This document shows, one piece after another, positions 52,947 through 61,090 of a stretch of DNA of 64,000 nucleotides; positions within the stretch are counted from its first letter, which is position 1; every line of letters starts with the position of its first letter. Source of the stretch: Prevotella sp. tc2-28 (GTDB lineage Bacteria; Bacteroidota; Bacteroidia; Bacteroidales; Bacteroidaceae); assembly GCF_900107705.1 (NCBI RefSeq), contig NZ_FNRE01000010.1:94269-158268 (forward strand), written 5' to 3'. The position numbers and the translations under genes were made by a program. Under the pieces are notes generated by a model. That model was not told the DNA's origin, ran no database searches, and worked only from the letters and a program-made list of their open reading frames with translations.

Positions 52947-54404
52947 CTAAAGGAACAAGTCTCCTAAGCACACTTCATTCTGTATTTCCTTGGAATAGGC
53001 ATTGTGTGCAAGGCCATCGGTTGTGACCATGATATTATGCACGGCTTTTTGGGTCTTGGATGCCTCTTTAAAGATATTCTTCCTGTTGTTCAAGTCCTCT
53101 TGGTAAGATTCCGAAATAGTAAACTTACCCTCATGGTACTTCATTTCACAGAGGTCGATAATACCGTCACTTCGGTCTATCAATAAATCTACCTGGCAAC
53201 CTTCCTTTTTCCTCTTACCTTTTGCCACTGCAGGTTCTTCATCCTCCTTTTTCTTCTTGGGAATGTATCGCCATGCGTATTCCTCTGTCAGAATTCCGCT
53301 AATACCAAGTTTCTGTTTTATCTGGTCAGTATGACAGAGGCAGACGCGCTCGAAGGCACGGCCACACCAGTTGTAATATCGGGGCGTTCCCTCCGTCGCC
53401 TGCCAGAAATTTATGCCGTGCCGTTTTCCATTGATATACTCATAATAGAAGAGTGTGTAATGGTCGATGAGTTGAAATATCTCATCCTTTGTTTGTTTGC
53501 CAATGACGGAGTAACCACGGATGAAACCACACCATTCCAAATCGTTCAACAGGTCTGTCAGTTTTCCATTATCTTCCAATCCTCCTTCCTCAATAAGCTC
53601 CAGTCTAGTCATACCCTCTTTCTTTCCAGCCAAAAGACTGATTACCTTGATGTATGGCTCTGGTTTCTTAAAGAGTGCTGCATAGAGCATACTAAACTCA
53701 TCATACATATCTCCCTCCTTGGAGAAAATCAGACGGTCAACCTCTTGCGAGAGACTGGCTCCCTTTTGCAGCAGACTCCAATAGTAGGGTACTCCACCGA
53801 ATATCATATATCCGTTCAGTATCTGCTTGCGTGTCATCTCGATACCACGAGATGCCATCAACTCTTCGCACAGACGGAGAGAGAAAGGCTTCAGGGCTAT
53901 TCTATGAGTGAGCCTGTTATGCAGTCCACCCTTATTCTTGATAATCTTCTTGACCATCCAAGATGTAGCACTGCCGCACACTACGAATACGATGTCCTTT
54001 CTGGCCGATGCCCATCCGTTCCAGAACGATTCCAGTTCAGAAAGAAAACCAGAGCGAGGGGCATCCATCCAGGGCAGTTCGTCAAGGAAGATGATCTTTT
54101 TACCTTCTGGCTGAAGGGTGATAAATCGCTTCAGTTCAGAGAATGCGATTATCCAATTGGAGAATACTGGCGGCATATCCGTCTGCCCATGCTCCTTCAG
54201 TGCCATGCGGAAACGAGCCAGCTGCTTCCTGGCTGGGATCTTAGCCGCTCCAGTGAACTGGAACGTAAAATGATAGTCGTATGACTCCCTTATCAGGAAA
54301 GTCTTGCCAACACGGCGACGGCCATAGACCGCTATAAACTGAGAATACTCATCAGTAAGCGCGTCTTGCAGTATTTTTCTTTCGTTGTCTCTTCCTATCA
54401 GCAT
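52947..54404 (-). CDS. AAA ATPase with C-terminal DUF234 nuclease-like domain
   Basis: A 485-residue protein. The P-loop is VYGRRRVGKTFLIRE near residue 27, and Walker B is KIIFLDELPWMD near 105. The sensor-like VVCGSATSWMVKK and the RLTHRIALKPFSLR block follow. A winged helix covers about 260-320. The C-terminal DUF234 part has a PD-(D/E)XK-like site: QVDLLIDRSDGIIDLCEMKY (D-x(n)-E-x-K). Such proteins occur in many copies in archaea and Bacteroidales without known function. The start was set at 54404 because the longer frame begins with TTG inside the promoter box. It is the only gene of the cassette. Confidence 0.88.
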   Translation of the reverse strand: MLIGRDNERKILQDALTDEYSQFIAVYGRRRVGKTFLIRESYDYHFTFQFTGAAKIPARKQLARFRMALKEHGQTDMPPVFSNWIIAFSELKRFITLQPEGKKIIFLDELPWMDAPRSGFLSELESFWNGWASARKDIVFVVCGSATSWMVKKIIKNKGGLHNRLTHRIALKPFSLRLCEELMASRGIEMTRKQILNGYMIFGGVPYYWSLLQKGASLSQEVDRLIFSKEGDMYDEFSMLYAALFKKPEPYIKVISLLAGKKEGMTRLELIEEGGLEDNGKLTDLLNDLEWCGFIRGYSVIGKQTKDEIFQLIDHYTLFYYEYINGKRHGINFWQATEGTPRYYNWCGRAFERVCLCHTDQIKQKLGISGILTEEYAWRYIPKKKKEDEEPAVAKGKRKKEGCQVDLLIDRSDGIIDLCEMKYHEGKFTISESYQEDLNNRKNIFKEASKTQKAVHNIMVTTDGLAHNAYSKEIQNEVCLGDLFL

Positions 54405-54422
54405 AATCTTAGAATTTTGGTG

Positions 54423-54430
54423 CAAAGATA
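54423..54430 (-). promoter_or_regulatory. -7 box for the cassette ATPase
   Basis: TATCTTTG on the minus strand, 18 nt before the start. The right inverted palindrome begins 6 nt further upstream, covering the -33 region. Confidence 0.65.
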
Positions 54431-54435
54431 ATAAA

Positions 54436-54501
54436 AAATGTGCTTAAACCAGCGGAATCTATCATTTTTTTTGAGATTCCGCTGATTTACGCACAATTTT
54501 T
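54436..54501 (-). repeat. inverted repeat of the ATPase cassette, right
   Basis: Palindrome AAACCAGCGGAATCT (54446-54460) with AGATTCCGCTGATTT (54474-54488). Read on the minus strand it aligns with the left copy from AAAAATTG to ACATTT. Confidence 0.85.
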
Positions 54502-54545
54502 TGGTGTTTTGATGCTCAAACACTTTGAAAGCCGAGGCCATCCAT

Positions 54546-54570
54546 CAGCAGCGATGGAGGCATAAGGCTC
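54546..54570. repeat. 25-bp direct repeat, right copy
   Basis: Identical to 52841-52865. Here it no longer ends a gene. Confidence 0.9.
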
Positions 54571-54591
54571 GACGGCTAACAGAGCTTAAAT

Positions 54592-54630
54592 AATGGTCGG
54601 TTGAATTAAGGAGTATTTCAACCGACCATT
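54592..54630 (+). terminator. hairpin, probably the original XRE terminator
   Basis: AATGGTCGGTTGAA (54592-54605) with TTCAACCGACCATT (54617-54630), then TGTTTG. Confidence 0.75.
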
Positions 54631-54648
54631 TGTTTGATGAACATTGTC

Positions 54649-54656
54649 TATCTTTG
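54649..54656 (+). promoter_or_regulatory. -7 box for the DUF3853 gene
   Basis: TATCTTTG followed by a long leader of about 139 nt with a GCCGT/ACGGC hairpin right after the box. The long leader contrasts with the leaderless genes elsewhere. Confidence 0.55.
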
Positions 54657-54795
54657 CCGTCGCAAACGGCGAAGATGCTCACGCTCGGCCAATCAAACGA
54701 GTTTGTTGGCACTCGCTAAATCGCATTTTTGCACCGCGATTCGGAAAACAGCCAATCGCAAGAATCAGGATAATAACAATTAAAATATCAAAGAC

Positions 54796-55131
54796 ATGAC
54801 AACAACAAATGATTCATTGAAGCTCGCAGAGCTGCTGAAGACTCCCATCTGCAAGATGGACGGTGAGGAACTTGCATTCCTTATTACAAGTATTACATCA
54901 AACCAACAGGCACAGATGCTGCTGACTCAGCCCAAACAGGAGGAGCATAATGTCTATGGTATAGCAGGTATCGCCCAGATATTCGGCTGCAGCATACCAA
55001 CGGCCAGTCGCATCAAGAAGAGTGGCATCATCAATGACGCTATCACTCAGGTAGGCCGAAAGATTGTAGTCAACGCTGACAAGGCTCTTGAACTGGCCAG
55101 CAAACATAAGGGTAACATTAACGTAGCTTGA
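54796..55131 (+). CDS. DUF3853 family protein (HTH, excisionase-like)
   Basis: A 111-residue protein. The conserved core YGIAGIAQIFGCSIPTASRI followed by SGIINDAITQVGRKIVV is the DUF3853 pattern, a MerR/excisionase-like helix-turn-helix found in Bacteroides mobile elements. The N-terminal 45 residues are a helical extension. It probably controls excision or cargo of the second element. The next gene starts 1 nt after its stop. Confidence 0.85.
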   Translation: MTTTNDSLKLAELLKTPICKMDGEELAFLITSITSNQQAQMLLTQPKQEEHNVYGIAGIAQIFGCSIPTASRIKKSGIINDAITQVGRKIVVNADKALELASKHKGNINVA

Positions 55132-55132
55132 T

Positions 55133-55453
55133 ATGATGAGAAAGGATTTTAAGAGTATCGCATTCATGTCCGTGTTTGTGCTGATAGTTGGTGCAGTTTT
55201 CTACCTCTTTGATTTCTATGATAGTGCTTTCTTCACCTTACTTGTTGGATTAACTCTATTAGCTATTTATCATGCTGGGCTTTACAATCGTGGAATCATA
55301 GAGGATAACACCATAATAAGCCAGCAGGAAATCATAGAGCGGGATAAAGATCTGATTGACTTCCTGCATGGACACATTGGTTTCCTTGAAGACTATATCA
55401 AAGAGATAAAAGAGGAAAGTGACAAAGTGAAGAGCAGGAAGAGCAAACGATGA
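55133..55453 (+). CDS. small membrane protein with coiled-coil tail
   Basis: A 106-residue protein with two transmembrane helices (about 8-28, FMSVFVLIVGAVFYLF, and about 32-50, FFTLLVGLTLLAIYHAG) and a charged C-terminal coiled coil ending KSRKSKR. It is cotranscribed with the DUF3853 gene (1 nt apart). I do not recognise a family. It is the last gene before a strong hairpin. Confidence 0.7.
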   Translation: MMRKDFKSIAFMSVFVLIVGAVFYLFDFYDSAFFTLLVGLTLLAIYHAGLYNRGIIEDNTIISQQEIIERDKDLIDFLHGHIGFLEDYIKEIKEESDKVKSRKSKR

Positions 55454-55515
55454 AAAACAGCCATCTTGTGGCACCTGTTTTTCTTGCTGGTAACTAACAA
55501 TCTTCCACAAATGCA

Positions 55516-55552
55516 GTCAGCCCCATACGTCATTGTGACGAATGGGGCTGAC
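55516..55552. terminator. long hairpin between convergent genes
   Basis: GTCAGCCCCAT (55516-55526) with ATGGGGCTGAC (55542-55552), plus inner CGTCA/TGACG, about 17 pairs. No T-run follows, so it may be an RNA-stabilising or rho-limited end. Confidence 0.6.
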
Positions 55553-55576
55553 AGGTTTACGTTATACAGCAACTTC

Positions 55577-56056
55577 TTACCTATAGACAGGTGTGGGGAA
55601 GGTGATGTTGCTGGGGATGTAGAAGTCGTCGGAGAGAGTGCGGCCGTCTATTTGTTTGGTCAAGCGGTAGTGGCCGGGCGTGAGATGGAGCAGGCCGATA
55701 TGGCCATAGACGGTGGCGGAGCCGTGGGCGGCTACGGTGCTCAGGACAGAGGTGAAGCCGAAGTTCTTGGGGAATGGAACTTGCTGCCAGTGGCCGTCAG
55801 TCTCGCGCTCGATGGTGTACTCCTGTCCGTAGTTCACATCGTAGTCGTTGGGGTTAATGATCCTCGCCTGCACCACGGAGTCGATTCGCGAGATGCTTTT
55901 GTCGATGATGACGAGGCGCAGGGTGTCTGCACTGGTCGCAGCCTCGGTGCTGTCCGTCGGCTGTTCTGCATCTGCCACCGTCTGCCGTGCCGTTGGGCGG
56001 CAAGAGGCGAATGCGAGGGCGGCAATCAGGAGGAAGAGAAGTTTTGCTTGTTTCAT
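55577..56056 (-). CDS. lipoprotein with bacterial Ig-like domain (leader module type)
   Basis: A 159-residue lipoprotein: signal ending AFASC (Cys19), a low-complexity linker (about 20-45, Thr/Ala/Glu/Asp-rich), then a beta-sandwich with NPNDYDVNYGQEYTIERETD and VAAHGSATVYGHIGLL, like the Ig-like domains of small Bacteroidetes lipoproteins. Its first 50 residues are almost identical, also in DNA, to those of the lipoprotein at 62699-63220, while the C-terminal domains differ. It is the last gene of the minus-strand thioredoxin operon. Confidence 0.75.
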   Translation of the reverse strand: MKQAKLLFLLIAALAFASCRPTARQTVADAEQPTDSTEAATSADTLRLVIIDKSISRIDSVVQARIINPNDYDVNYGQEYTIERETDGHWQQVPFPKNFGFTSVLSTVAAHGSATVYGHIGLLHLTPGHYRLTKQIDGRTLSDDFYIPSNITFPTPVYR

Positions 56057-56062
56057 CTTTCT

Positions 56063-56170
56063 CTAAACTCTTTTCATTATTCTCTCCATAAAGTCTGCGG
56101 GCAATGTCGGTGTATTAGCGTATTTGCGGCGTAGTGCTTCGCGGAGGTCGGTGTCTTTGAATGTAATCAT
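56063..56170 (-). CDS. very small protein, 35 residues
   Basis: The frame reads MITFKDTDLREALRRKYANT and ends FMERIMKRV. It starts 1 nt after the stop of the TlpA-like gene and ends 6 nt before the next gene, so it lies in the operon with coupling-like spacing. Similar openings head longer Bacteroidetes proteins, as I recall, so it may be a truncated remnant rather than a functional peptide. Confidence 0.5.
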   Translation of the reverse strand: MITFKDTDLREALRRKYANTPTLPADFMERIMKRV

Positions 56171-56171
56171 A

Positions 56172-57296
56172 TTACTTGCTTGCTGCTTCTAATTCTTTGC
56201 GGATGACATCATTGCCTGGGAAACCGATACTCTTGTAGGTCTGATGGCCTTTGGTATCGTAGATGGCGTAAGTGGGGATGCCACTGGACTCGAAGTGCTG
56301 GAGGATGTAGTGGTTTTGTTCTTCCGTCAGGTAGTAGTGGTCACCGTCGATATCCTTAATCATTTCCAGCCAAGTGGTAGGAGGCGACGAGGGCGGGGTG
56401 ATGTAGATGAACTTGATGTTGCGCCCCTTCAACTCTTCTTTAAGAGGGGCCATCGCTTTATGGCCTGCACGACAGGGACCGCACCATGTTGCCCACATAT
56501 CGATGAGCACGGCCTTACCCTTATAGTTGTCGAGGATGGTCTGGAGTATGTTCTCTGGCGCTACGCCGTCGTATTTCTTGAAAAATACACTCTCATTGCC
56601 GGCTAATTCCCCGGCTATCCGCTGCTCATCCTTCGCATAAACATAGGAATGAATCTCTGCCAGCTGATTTTCAAATCCTTTAGGCGCACGGGCGGCGAAA
56701 GTCTTTTCCACTTCTTTCAGCTGCTCCATATACGGAAAGTCTTTCCTTATCATTGCCGTTTCAGATATGCCCAATAGTGCCCGGATTGTGGCTGCATCCA
56801 CAGGCAGTGATGGCAGGATATCCATTTGTTGTTTCATCCATATCAGCGTAACGGAGTCTCGTTTCTCCCAAGGTGCATTAGCCAAGTCCATCTGCAAGGC
56901 TTCTGTCCTCACGTCGCGGCAATATTCCGTCAGACGGTTCTGGGTCTGCTGTTCAGGTATCGGGCTTTCCACTTTCCATAAGGGGTTAAGACAGTCATTG
57001 CCCGTCACTTTCACAGTCACATCGGGACACAGAAAGATTACAGTGTAAGAATTAGGACAGCCTTCACCATAGAAAGAGAGAGTGCTCTCAGTAAATTCCT
57101 CTACGGGCAGGGTGTAGGCGAAACGTCCCGCCTGCACGGTATCTACCACAGGTACTGTACTACCAGTACCGGCAAATACCAGCGTGCCGTCTTTTAGTGC
57201 GGGTGAATAACCAGTGACTGTTGCAGTCTTTGTCTGTGCAAGCCCTGTCATAGTGACGAGGGCGAGCATCATTGTAATAATACTTTTCTTGTTCAT
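56172..57296 (-). CDS. TlpA-like thioredoxin-fold protein (CGPC)
   Basis: A 374-residue exported protein. Signal peptide (first 20, ending TGLAQ), an N-terminal beta-sandwich of the DUF4369 type (about 25-110), a helical region, then a thioredoxin domain with active site WATWCGPCRAGH near residue 270. It would act as a periplasmic disulfide reductase. The next paralog upstream (57303-58757) shares its N-terminal 220 residues at about 60-65% but has a different C-terminal part. Confidence 0.88.
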   Translation of the reverse strand: MNKKSIITMMLALVTMTGLAQTKTATVTGYSPALKDGTLVFAGTGSTVPVVDTVQAGRFAYTLPVEEFTESTLSFYGEGCPNSYTVIFLCPDVTVKVTGNDCLNPLWKVESPIPEQQTQNRLTEYCRDVRTEALQMDLANAPWEKRDSVTLIWMKQQMDILPSLPVDAATIRALLGISETAMIRKDFPYMEQLKEVEKTFAARAPKGFENQLAEIHSYVYAKDEQRIAGELAGNESVFFKKYDGVAPENILQTILDNYKGKAVLIDMWATWCGPCRAGHKAMAPLKEELKGRNIKFIYITPPSSPPTTWLEMIKDIDGDHYYLTEEQNHYILQHFESSGIPTYAIYDTKGHQTYKSIGFPGNDVIRKELEAASK

Positions 57297-57302
57297 AATG
57301 GT

Positions 57303-58757
57303 TTATTCTACTGAAACATTGCGGATGATAAAAGCACCCTGTACATCGCCCTCTATGAAATCGAAGGTGGTTGGGATGGTTTCGAACGGCTCGAAGGTGA
57401 GCGTGAAGTCAGAGTAGTAGATGTTGCCCAAAAGTTCGTCTGTAGATTCGGAGGCTTTCACCTGGGTATAGTTGTCCTCATCAAGTTTGATGCCATTGGC
57501 TGCTGTCAACTTGTATTTCTTACCGTTAGCGGTGAGGTAAGAATCTTTGGCGATGCGGAACCCATAATCTTTATGGGTGTAATAGCGGAAACTGATGGTA
57601 GTACAATCACCATTGAGTTCCATTTTGCGAATAGCGAGCTGTAGATTAGAGCTATTGTCCTGTTTGGGGCCATTAAAAGCCTCCGCCAGTCCCAGAAAAT
57701 TCCCCAGTCCATAACCAATATGTTTCCAAACGATACGCTTGTCAGGTGAAATCAGGACATAATAAGGTATGGAACTATGGTCGCAGTATCTGCTGCTAAC
57801 ACTCTTCTTGCTGTCATTCAGGTTTATACTAGTGATACGTTTACTGAATTCGTGTTTCTGCCATGCAGAAAGTTTGTCCTGGTTGATGCAGACGATTTCC
57901 AGTTTATCCTTCATCATCTCATAAAATACCTTCATTTCTGACTCAGAAGCCATACAAGGACCGCAATTGATCCCCCAGAAGTCGAGCAATACATAGCGTC
58001 CGTTGGCAAGTGCTTCAAGTAAGTGATGTTTCTGTCCCTGCATGTCTGTGAGTTCTGCATCTTCGGCCTCGTCACCTATCTGTAAGACACGTGTTGGGTA
58101 GATATTGGCATGTATCTCTGCCAATCTATCCTCAGATCCTTTAGGTGCATGTGCTGCAATGGAACTTTCCAAATTCCTTAATTGGTCCATATATGGAAAG
58201 TTGGGGGTGTTTTTTGCCGTCATAGATGCGCGCCATAACCAGTAAATCGTAGCAGCATCCACAGGCATTGAGGGTAGGATGTCCATTCGGCGCTTCTCCC
58301 ATTTCCCTGCAACGGAATCTTTTTTCTCTCGAGGCGCTTGGGCCAAATCCATTTGCAACAATTCTGCTATCACATCATGGCAATGTTCTGTGAAACGGTT
58401 TAGCGTATGCTGTTCTGGAAGCGGACTCTCGACCTTCCACAATGGGTAGAAATTGTCAGTACCCGTAAGTCTTACGTTAATACCAGGGCTGAGAAAGATG
58501 GGCATCGCAAAATTGGGACAACCTTTGCCTTTGAGAAAGAGATGGCCTTCGGTGAGTTCTTCTACTGGTAGTGTGAAGGCGAAACGTCCGTCTTTCACTG
58601 TATCTACAATATTTAGGAAGTTACCTGTTCCTGCAAAAACCAAAGTACTGTCCTCAAGTGCGGGTGAATAACCTGTGACAGTTGCTGTCTTCGTCTGCGC
58701 CAGTCCTGTCATTGCGACGAGAGCGAGCATCATCGTAATAATAGTTTTCTTGATCAT
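57303..58757 (-). CDS. TlpA-like thioredoxin-fold protein with extra C-terminal domain (CGPC)
   Basis: A 484-residue exported protein. Residues 1-215 match the paralog at 56172-57296; residues about 220-484 match the whole of the paralog at 58775-59704, including the thioredoxin domain with FWGINCGPCMASESE and a C-terminal beta domain (about 370-484) ending FIIRNVSVE. It looks like a fusion of the two neighbours. It lies 6 nt upstream of the first and 17 nt downstream of the other. Confidence 0.85.
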   Translation of the reverse strand: MIKKTIITMMLALVAMTGLAQTKTATVTGYSPALEDSTLVFAGTGNFLNIVDTVKDGRFAFTLPVEELTEGHLFLKGKGCPNFAMPIFLSPGINVRLTGTDNFYPLWKVESPLPEQHTLNRFTEHCHDVIAELLQMDLAQAPREKKDSVAGKWEKRRMDILPSMPVDAATIYWLWRASMTAKNTPNFPYMDQLRNLESSIAAHAPKGSEDRLAEIHANIYPTRVLQIGDEAEDAELTDMQGQKHHLLEALANGRYVLLDFWGINCGPCMASESEMKVFYEMMKDKLEIVCINQDKLSAWQKHEFSKRITSINLNDSKKSVSSRYCDHSSIPYYVLISPDKRIVWKHIGYGLGNFLGLAEAFNGPKQDNSSNLQLAIRKMELNGDCTTISFRYYTHKDYGFRIAKDSYLTANGKKYKLTAANGIKLDEDNYTQVKASESTDELLGNIYYSDFTLTFEPFETIPTTFDFIEGDVQGAFIIRNVSVE

Positions 58758-58774
58758 ATTTATCTTCTTATTTG

Positions 58775-59704
58775 TTATTCTAATGAAATATTACGGATGA
58801 TAAAGACGTCCTCGCCATCGCCCTCCTTGAAGTCGAAGGTGGTGGGGATGGTGTCGAACGGCTCGAAGGTTAGCGTGAAGTCGCAGTAATTGATGTCGAT
58901 TCCGTATTTTGCCCTGACGGTGTAGGCTTTGGTTTGGGGTGTGTTGTTCTCGTCGAGCGTGATGCCGTCGGCTGCTGTCAGTTTGTATTTCTTGCCATTA
59001 GCGGTGAGGTAAGAATCATGGGCAATGCTGAACCAGAGACCTTTCTCTGTATAACAGCGGAAACTAATGGTGGTGCCGTTGGCGTTGGTATCGATTTTCC
59101 TGATGGCAAGATTTGGATTGGCATAATTGTCCTGCTTAGGGCCATTGAGAGCGTCGACTATTCCAAGGAATTTTCCTACGCCATAACCAGTCATCTCCCA
59201 CAGGATACGGCCATCGGGCGACAATAAGACGTAGAAGGGTGCAGCATTCCAATCGTAATAGTGGCTCTTGACGCCTCCTTTATACCCCTTCCCGTCATTC
59301 CAGTTTTTCCAGACGATCTTTTTGCTCCACTCATGATTCTGCCATCTTGGTATTGAATCCAAGTTGATACCAACGATTTCCAGTCGGCCATTCATCCGGT
59401 CATAGACCTCCAGCAACTCAGACTCTGACTGTCGGCAAGCGCCACAACCGAGATTCCAGAAGTCGAGCAATACATAGCGTCCATCGGCGAAGGCTTCAAA
59501 TAGATGATGTTTATTGCCTTGCATGTCGAGGAGTTCTGCATCAACGGCTTTTTCTCCTACCTCCAGAATATGTAAAGTATCAACTGCTTCCTGCTTAGAT
59601 CCTTTTTGGGAGTCTGTCGTGTTCTTTGATGTTAGCGTGCAACCACAAATGAGTAATAATCCAGCGATTGAACAAATCGCAGACTTCAAATACTTCTTGT
59701 TCAT
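58775..59704 (-). CDS. TlpA-like thioredoxin lipoprotein (CGAC)
   Basis: A 309-residue lipoprotein: signal ending LLICGC, linker, thioredoxin domain with FWNLGCGACRQSESE near residue 85, and a C-terminal beta domain ending FIIRNISLE. The active site is CGAC instead of CGPC, which should alter redox potential. It lacks the DUF4369-like N-terminal part of its paralogs. It follows the propeller lipoprotein by 19 nt. Confidence 0.85.
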   Translation of the reverse strand: MNKKYLKSAICSIAGLLLICGCTLTSKNTTDSQKGSKQEAVDTLHILEVGEKAVDAELLDMQGNKHHLFEAFADGRYVLLDFWNLGCGACRQSESELLEVYDRMNGRLEIVGINLDSIPRWQNHEWSKKIVWKNWNDGKGYKGGVKSHYYDWNAAPFYVLLSPDGRILWEMTGYGVGKFLGIVDALNGPKQDNYANPNLAIRKIDTNANGTTISFRCYTEKGLWFSIAHDSYLTANGKKYKLTAADGITLDENNTPQTKAYTVRAKYGIDINYCDFTLTFEPFDTIPTTFDFKEGDGEDVFIIRNISLE

Positions 59705-59723
59705 AACCTTTTTTATAAGAGTT

Positions 59724-60824
59724 TTATTTTAGAGAACTTAAATCGTACGAGTAAATATAAGGATCTGATCCATCCTGCATATAGTCAGAATAGAGGTAAA
59801 GCGTCTTGCCATCTTTGGATATCATAATCTCCTGTCCAAACTTATCAAGATGAATGATGTGTTGCTTGACACCATTCCAGTCATATACTTCGACGGTATT
59901 ACCCCACGGGAAGGGGTCTTTCATATCATAATTCTCCATGATTTCGCCCTTGATAGTAGAATGCTTATAAAGCAGAAATATCCTGTCGTTATCTGCGCAG
60001 CAATGTATCCGTTCGAGTGACGGTGTCTTGGCAATTCCCGGGATTGGGAGGCGGTCAGAATAGATATGATTCAGGATGTTCGTTTTTGTACCATTAATAG
60101 TAAAGATAAAGGCTAACTTTCCCGAATCATCCCAATACAGGTACCTATCTTTACCATTCCCTTTAATGCCACTCCCATTAGTATATACCATCAATTTCTC
60201 ATCATTCAGGACCTCCGGCGTACTATCGTTGGGCCAATAGTCAAGCGGAGTTACTGTCTGCTTCTTGAAATTGAGGATTGAGAAGATGTGGTGCATATCG
60301 TCTAAGGGTGTTCCTACCGTGAGTATGGTGGAGTCTGACAATATGACGAACCTGTCACCACATAACTCAAAAGGAGGCATTTTCGAAAGGTCATACTTCT
60401 CCCAATTATCCGGATTCTTTATGGCGGCCAAATTATCTGGATGCTGAATCTTAGTCAGAGCAATCAACTTATTTCTATAAACCATATTGTCTTCCATATA
60501 ACAATCTATACCATATAATGCGCCATCACCGCCTTGCGACAGATTCATATCCCCGAACTCATTCAGCCCATGTCCGCACGCAAAGACCTTTTCAGCCTTC
60601 TGCCATTCTGTTCTTGTCAGTTTCCCAGCATAAACATTCCACTCCCTATCCCGGGCATAGAGGTTGTCGCCAAACATCCACTTGGGCCATTTTCCTTTAT
60701 TCACGTCTGTCTTTACAAGTTGTCCCTTGAGAGACACTTCAAACTCTGCACCACTTTTGTCTGAACACGACATGAATGATGCCAGGCCGATCAGACATAA
60801 AAATAAGATACTTTTCTTCTTCAT
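59724..60824 (-). CDS. BF3164-like six-bladed beta-propeller lipoprotein
   Basis: A 366-residue lipoprotein with the lipobox SFMSC. The body has repeated beta-blades (GDNLYARDREWNVYAG, FVILSDSTILTVG, MISKDGKTLYLYSDY) typical of the BF3164/NHL-like surface propellers of Bacteroidetes. The start at 60824 was chosen for its signal peptide; the frame runs open 69 codons further without one. It is the first gene of the minus-strand operon and faces the TPR regulator across 266 nt. Its ligand is unknown. Confidence 0.83.
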   Translation of the reverse strand: MKKKSILFLCLIGLASFMSCSDKSGAEFEVSLKGQLVKTDVNKGKWPKWMFGDNLYARDREWNVYAGKLTRTEWQKAEKVFACGHGLNEFGDMNLSQGGDGALYGIDCYMEDNMVYRNKLIALTKIQHPDNLAAIKNPDNWEKYDLSKMPPFELCGDRFVILSDSTILTVGTPLDDMHHIFSILNFKKQTVTPLDYWPNDSTPEVLNDEKLMVYTNGSGIKGNGKDRYLYWDDSGKLAFIFTINGTKTNILNHIYSDRLPIPGIAKTPSLERIHCCADNDRIFLLYKHSTIKGEIMENYDMKDPFPWGNTVEVYDWNGVKQHIIHLDKFGQEIMISKDGKTLYLYSDYMQDGSDPYIYSYDLSSLK

Positions 60825-60866
60825 AAACGTTATAGTCTTAATGATTTGTTTGATTTCATCCGATGG

Positions 60867-60874
60867 CAAAGTTA
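60867..60874 (-). promoter_or_regulatory. -7 box for the propeller/thioredoxin operon
   Basis: TAACTTTG on the minus strand, 42 nt before the propeller start. Confidence 0.6.
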
Positions 60875-61063
60875 GTATGAATATATGAACCGCGCAAGGT
60901 TTTGAGGGGGAAATTGCCATAGGGGGTGTTGCATACTTTTTGAAGTTAATTGATTGGTAATAAGATATATAAGTAAAAACGGACAGAGAAAAAAGTGGCT
61001 GAGAGGAACGGGCAGAGAAGGCAAAAACCATGAAAAAGACTTGCTAGTATGATGAAATAGCCG

Positions 61064-61071
61064 TAATTTTG
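61064..61071 (+). promoter_or_regulatory. -7 box for the TPR regulator
   Basis: TAATTTTG, 19 nt before the ATG. Confidence 0.6.
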
Positions 61072-61090
61072 CAGGCAAATAGCAATCGAT

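Larger units (their letters stand above)
52866..54545. mobile_element. ATPase cassette: single AAA/DUF234 gene between inverted palindromic repeats
   Basis: 1,680 bp between the two 25-bp direct repeats. It contains one gene, flanked by two inverted copies of a 66-nt repeat (52869-52934 and 54436-54501). Without the cassette the XRE gene would run directly into its hairpin terminator at 54592. No known transposase is present. Confidence 0.7.
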
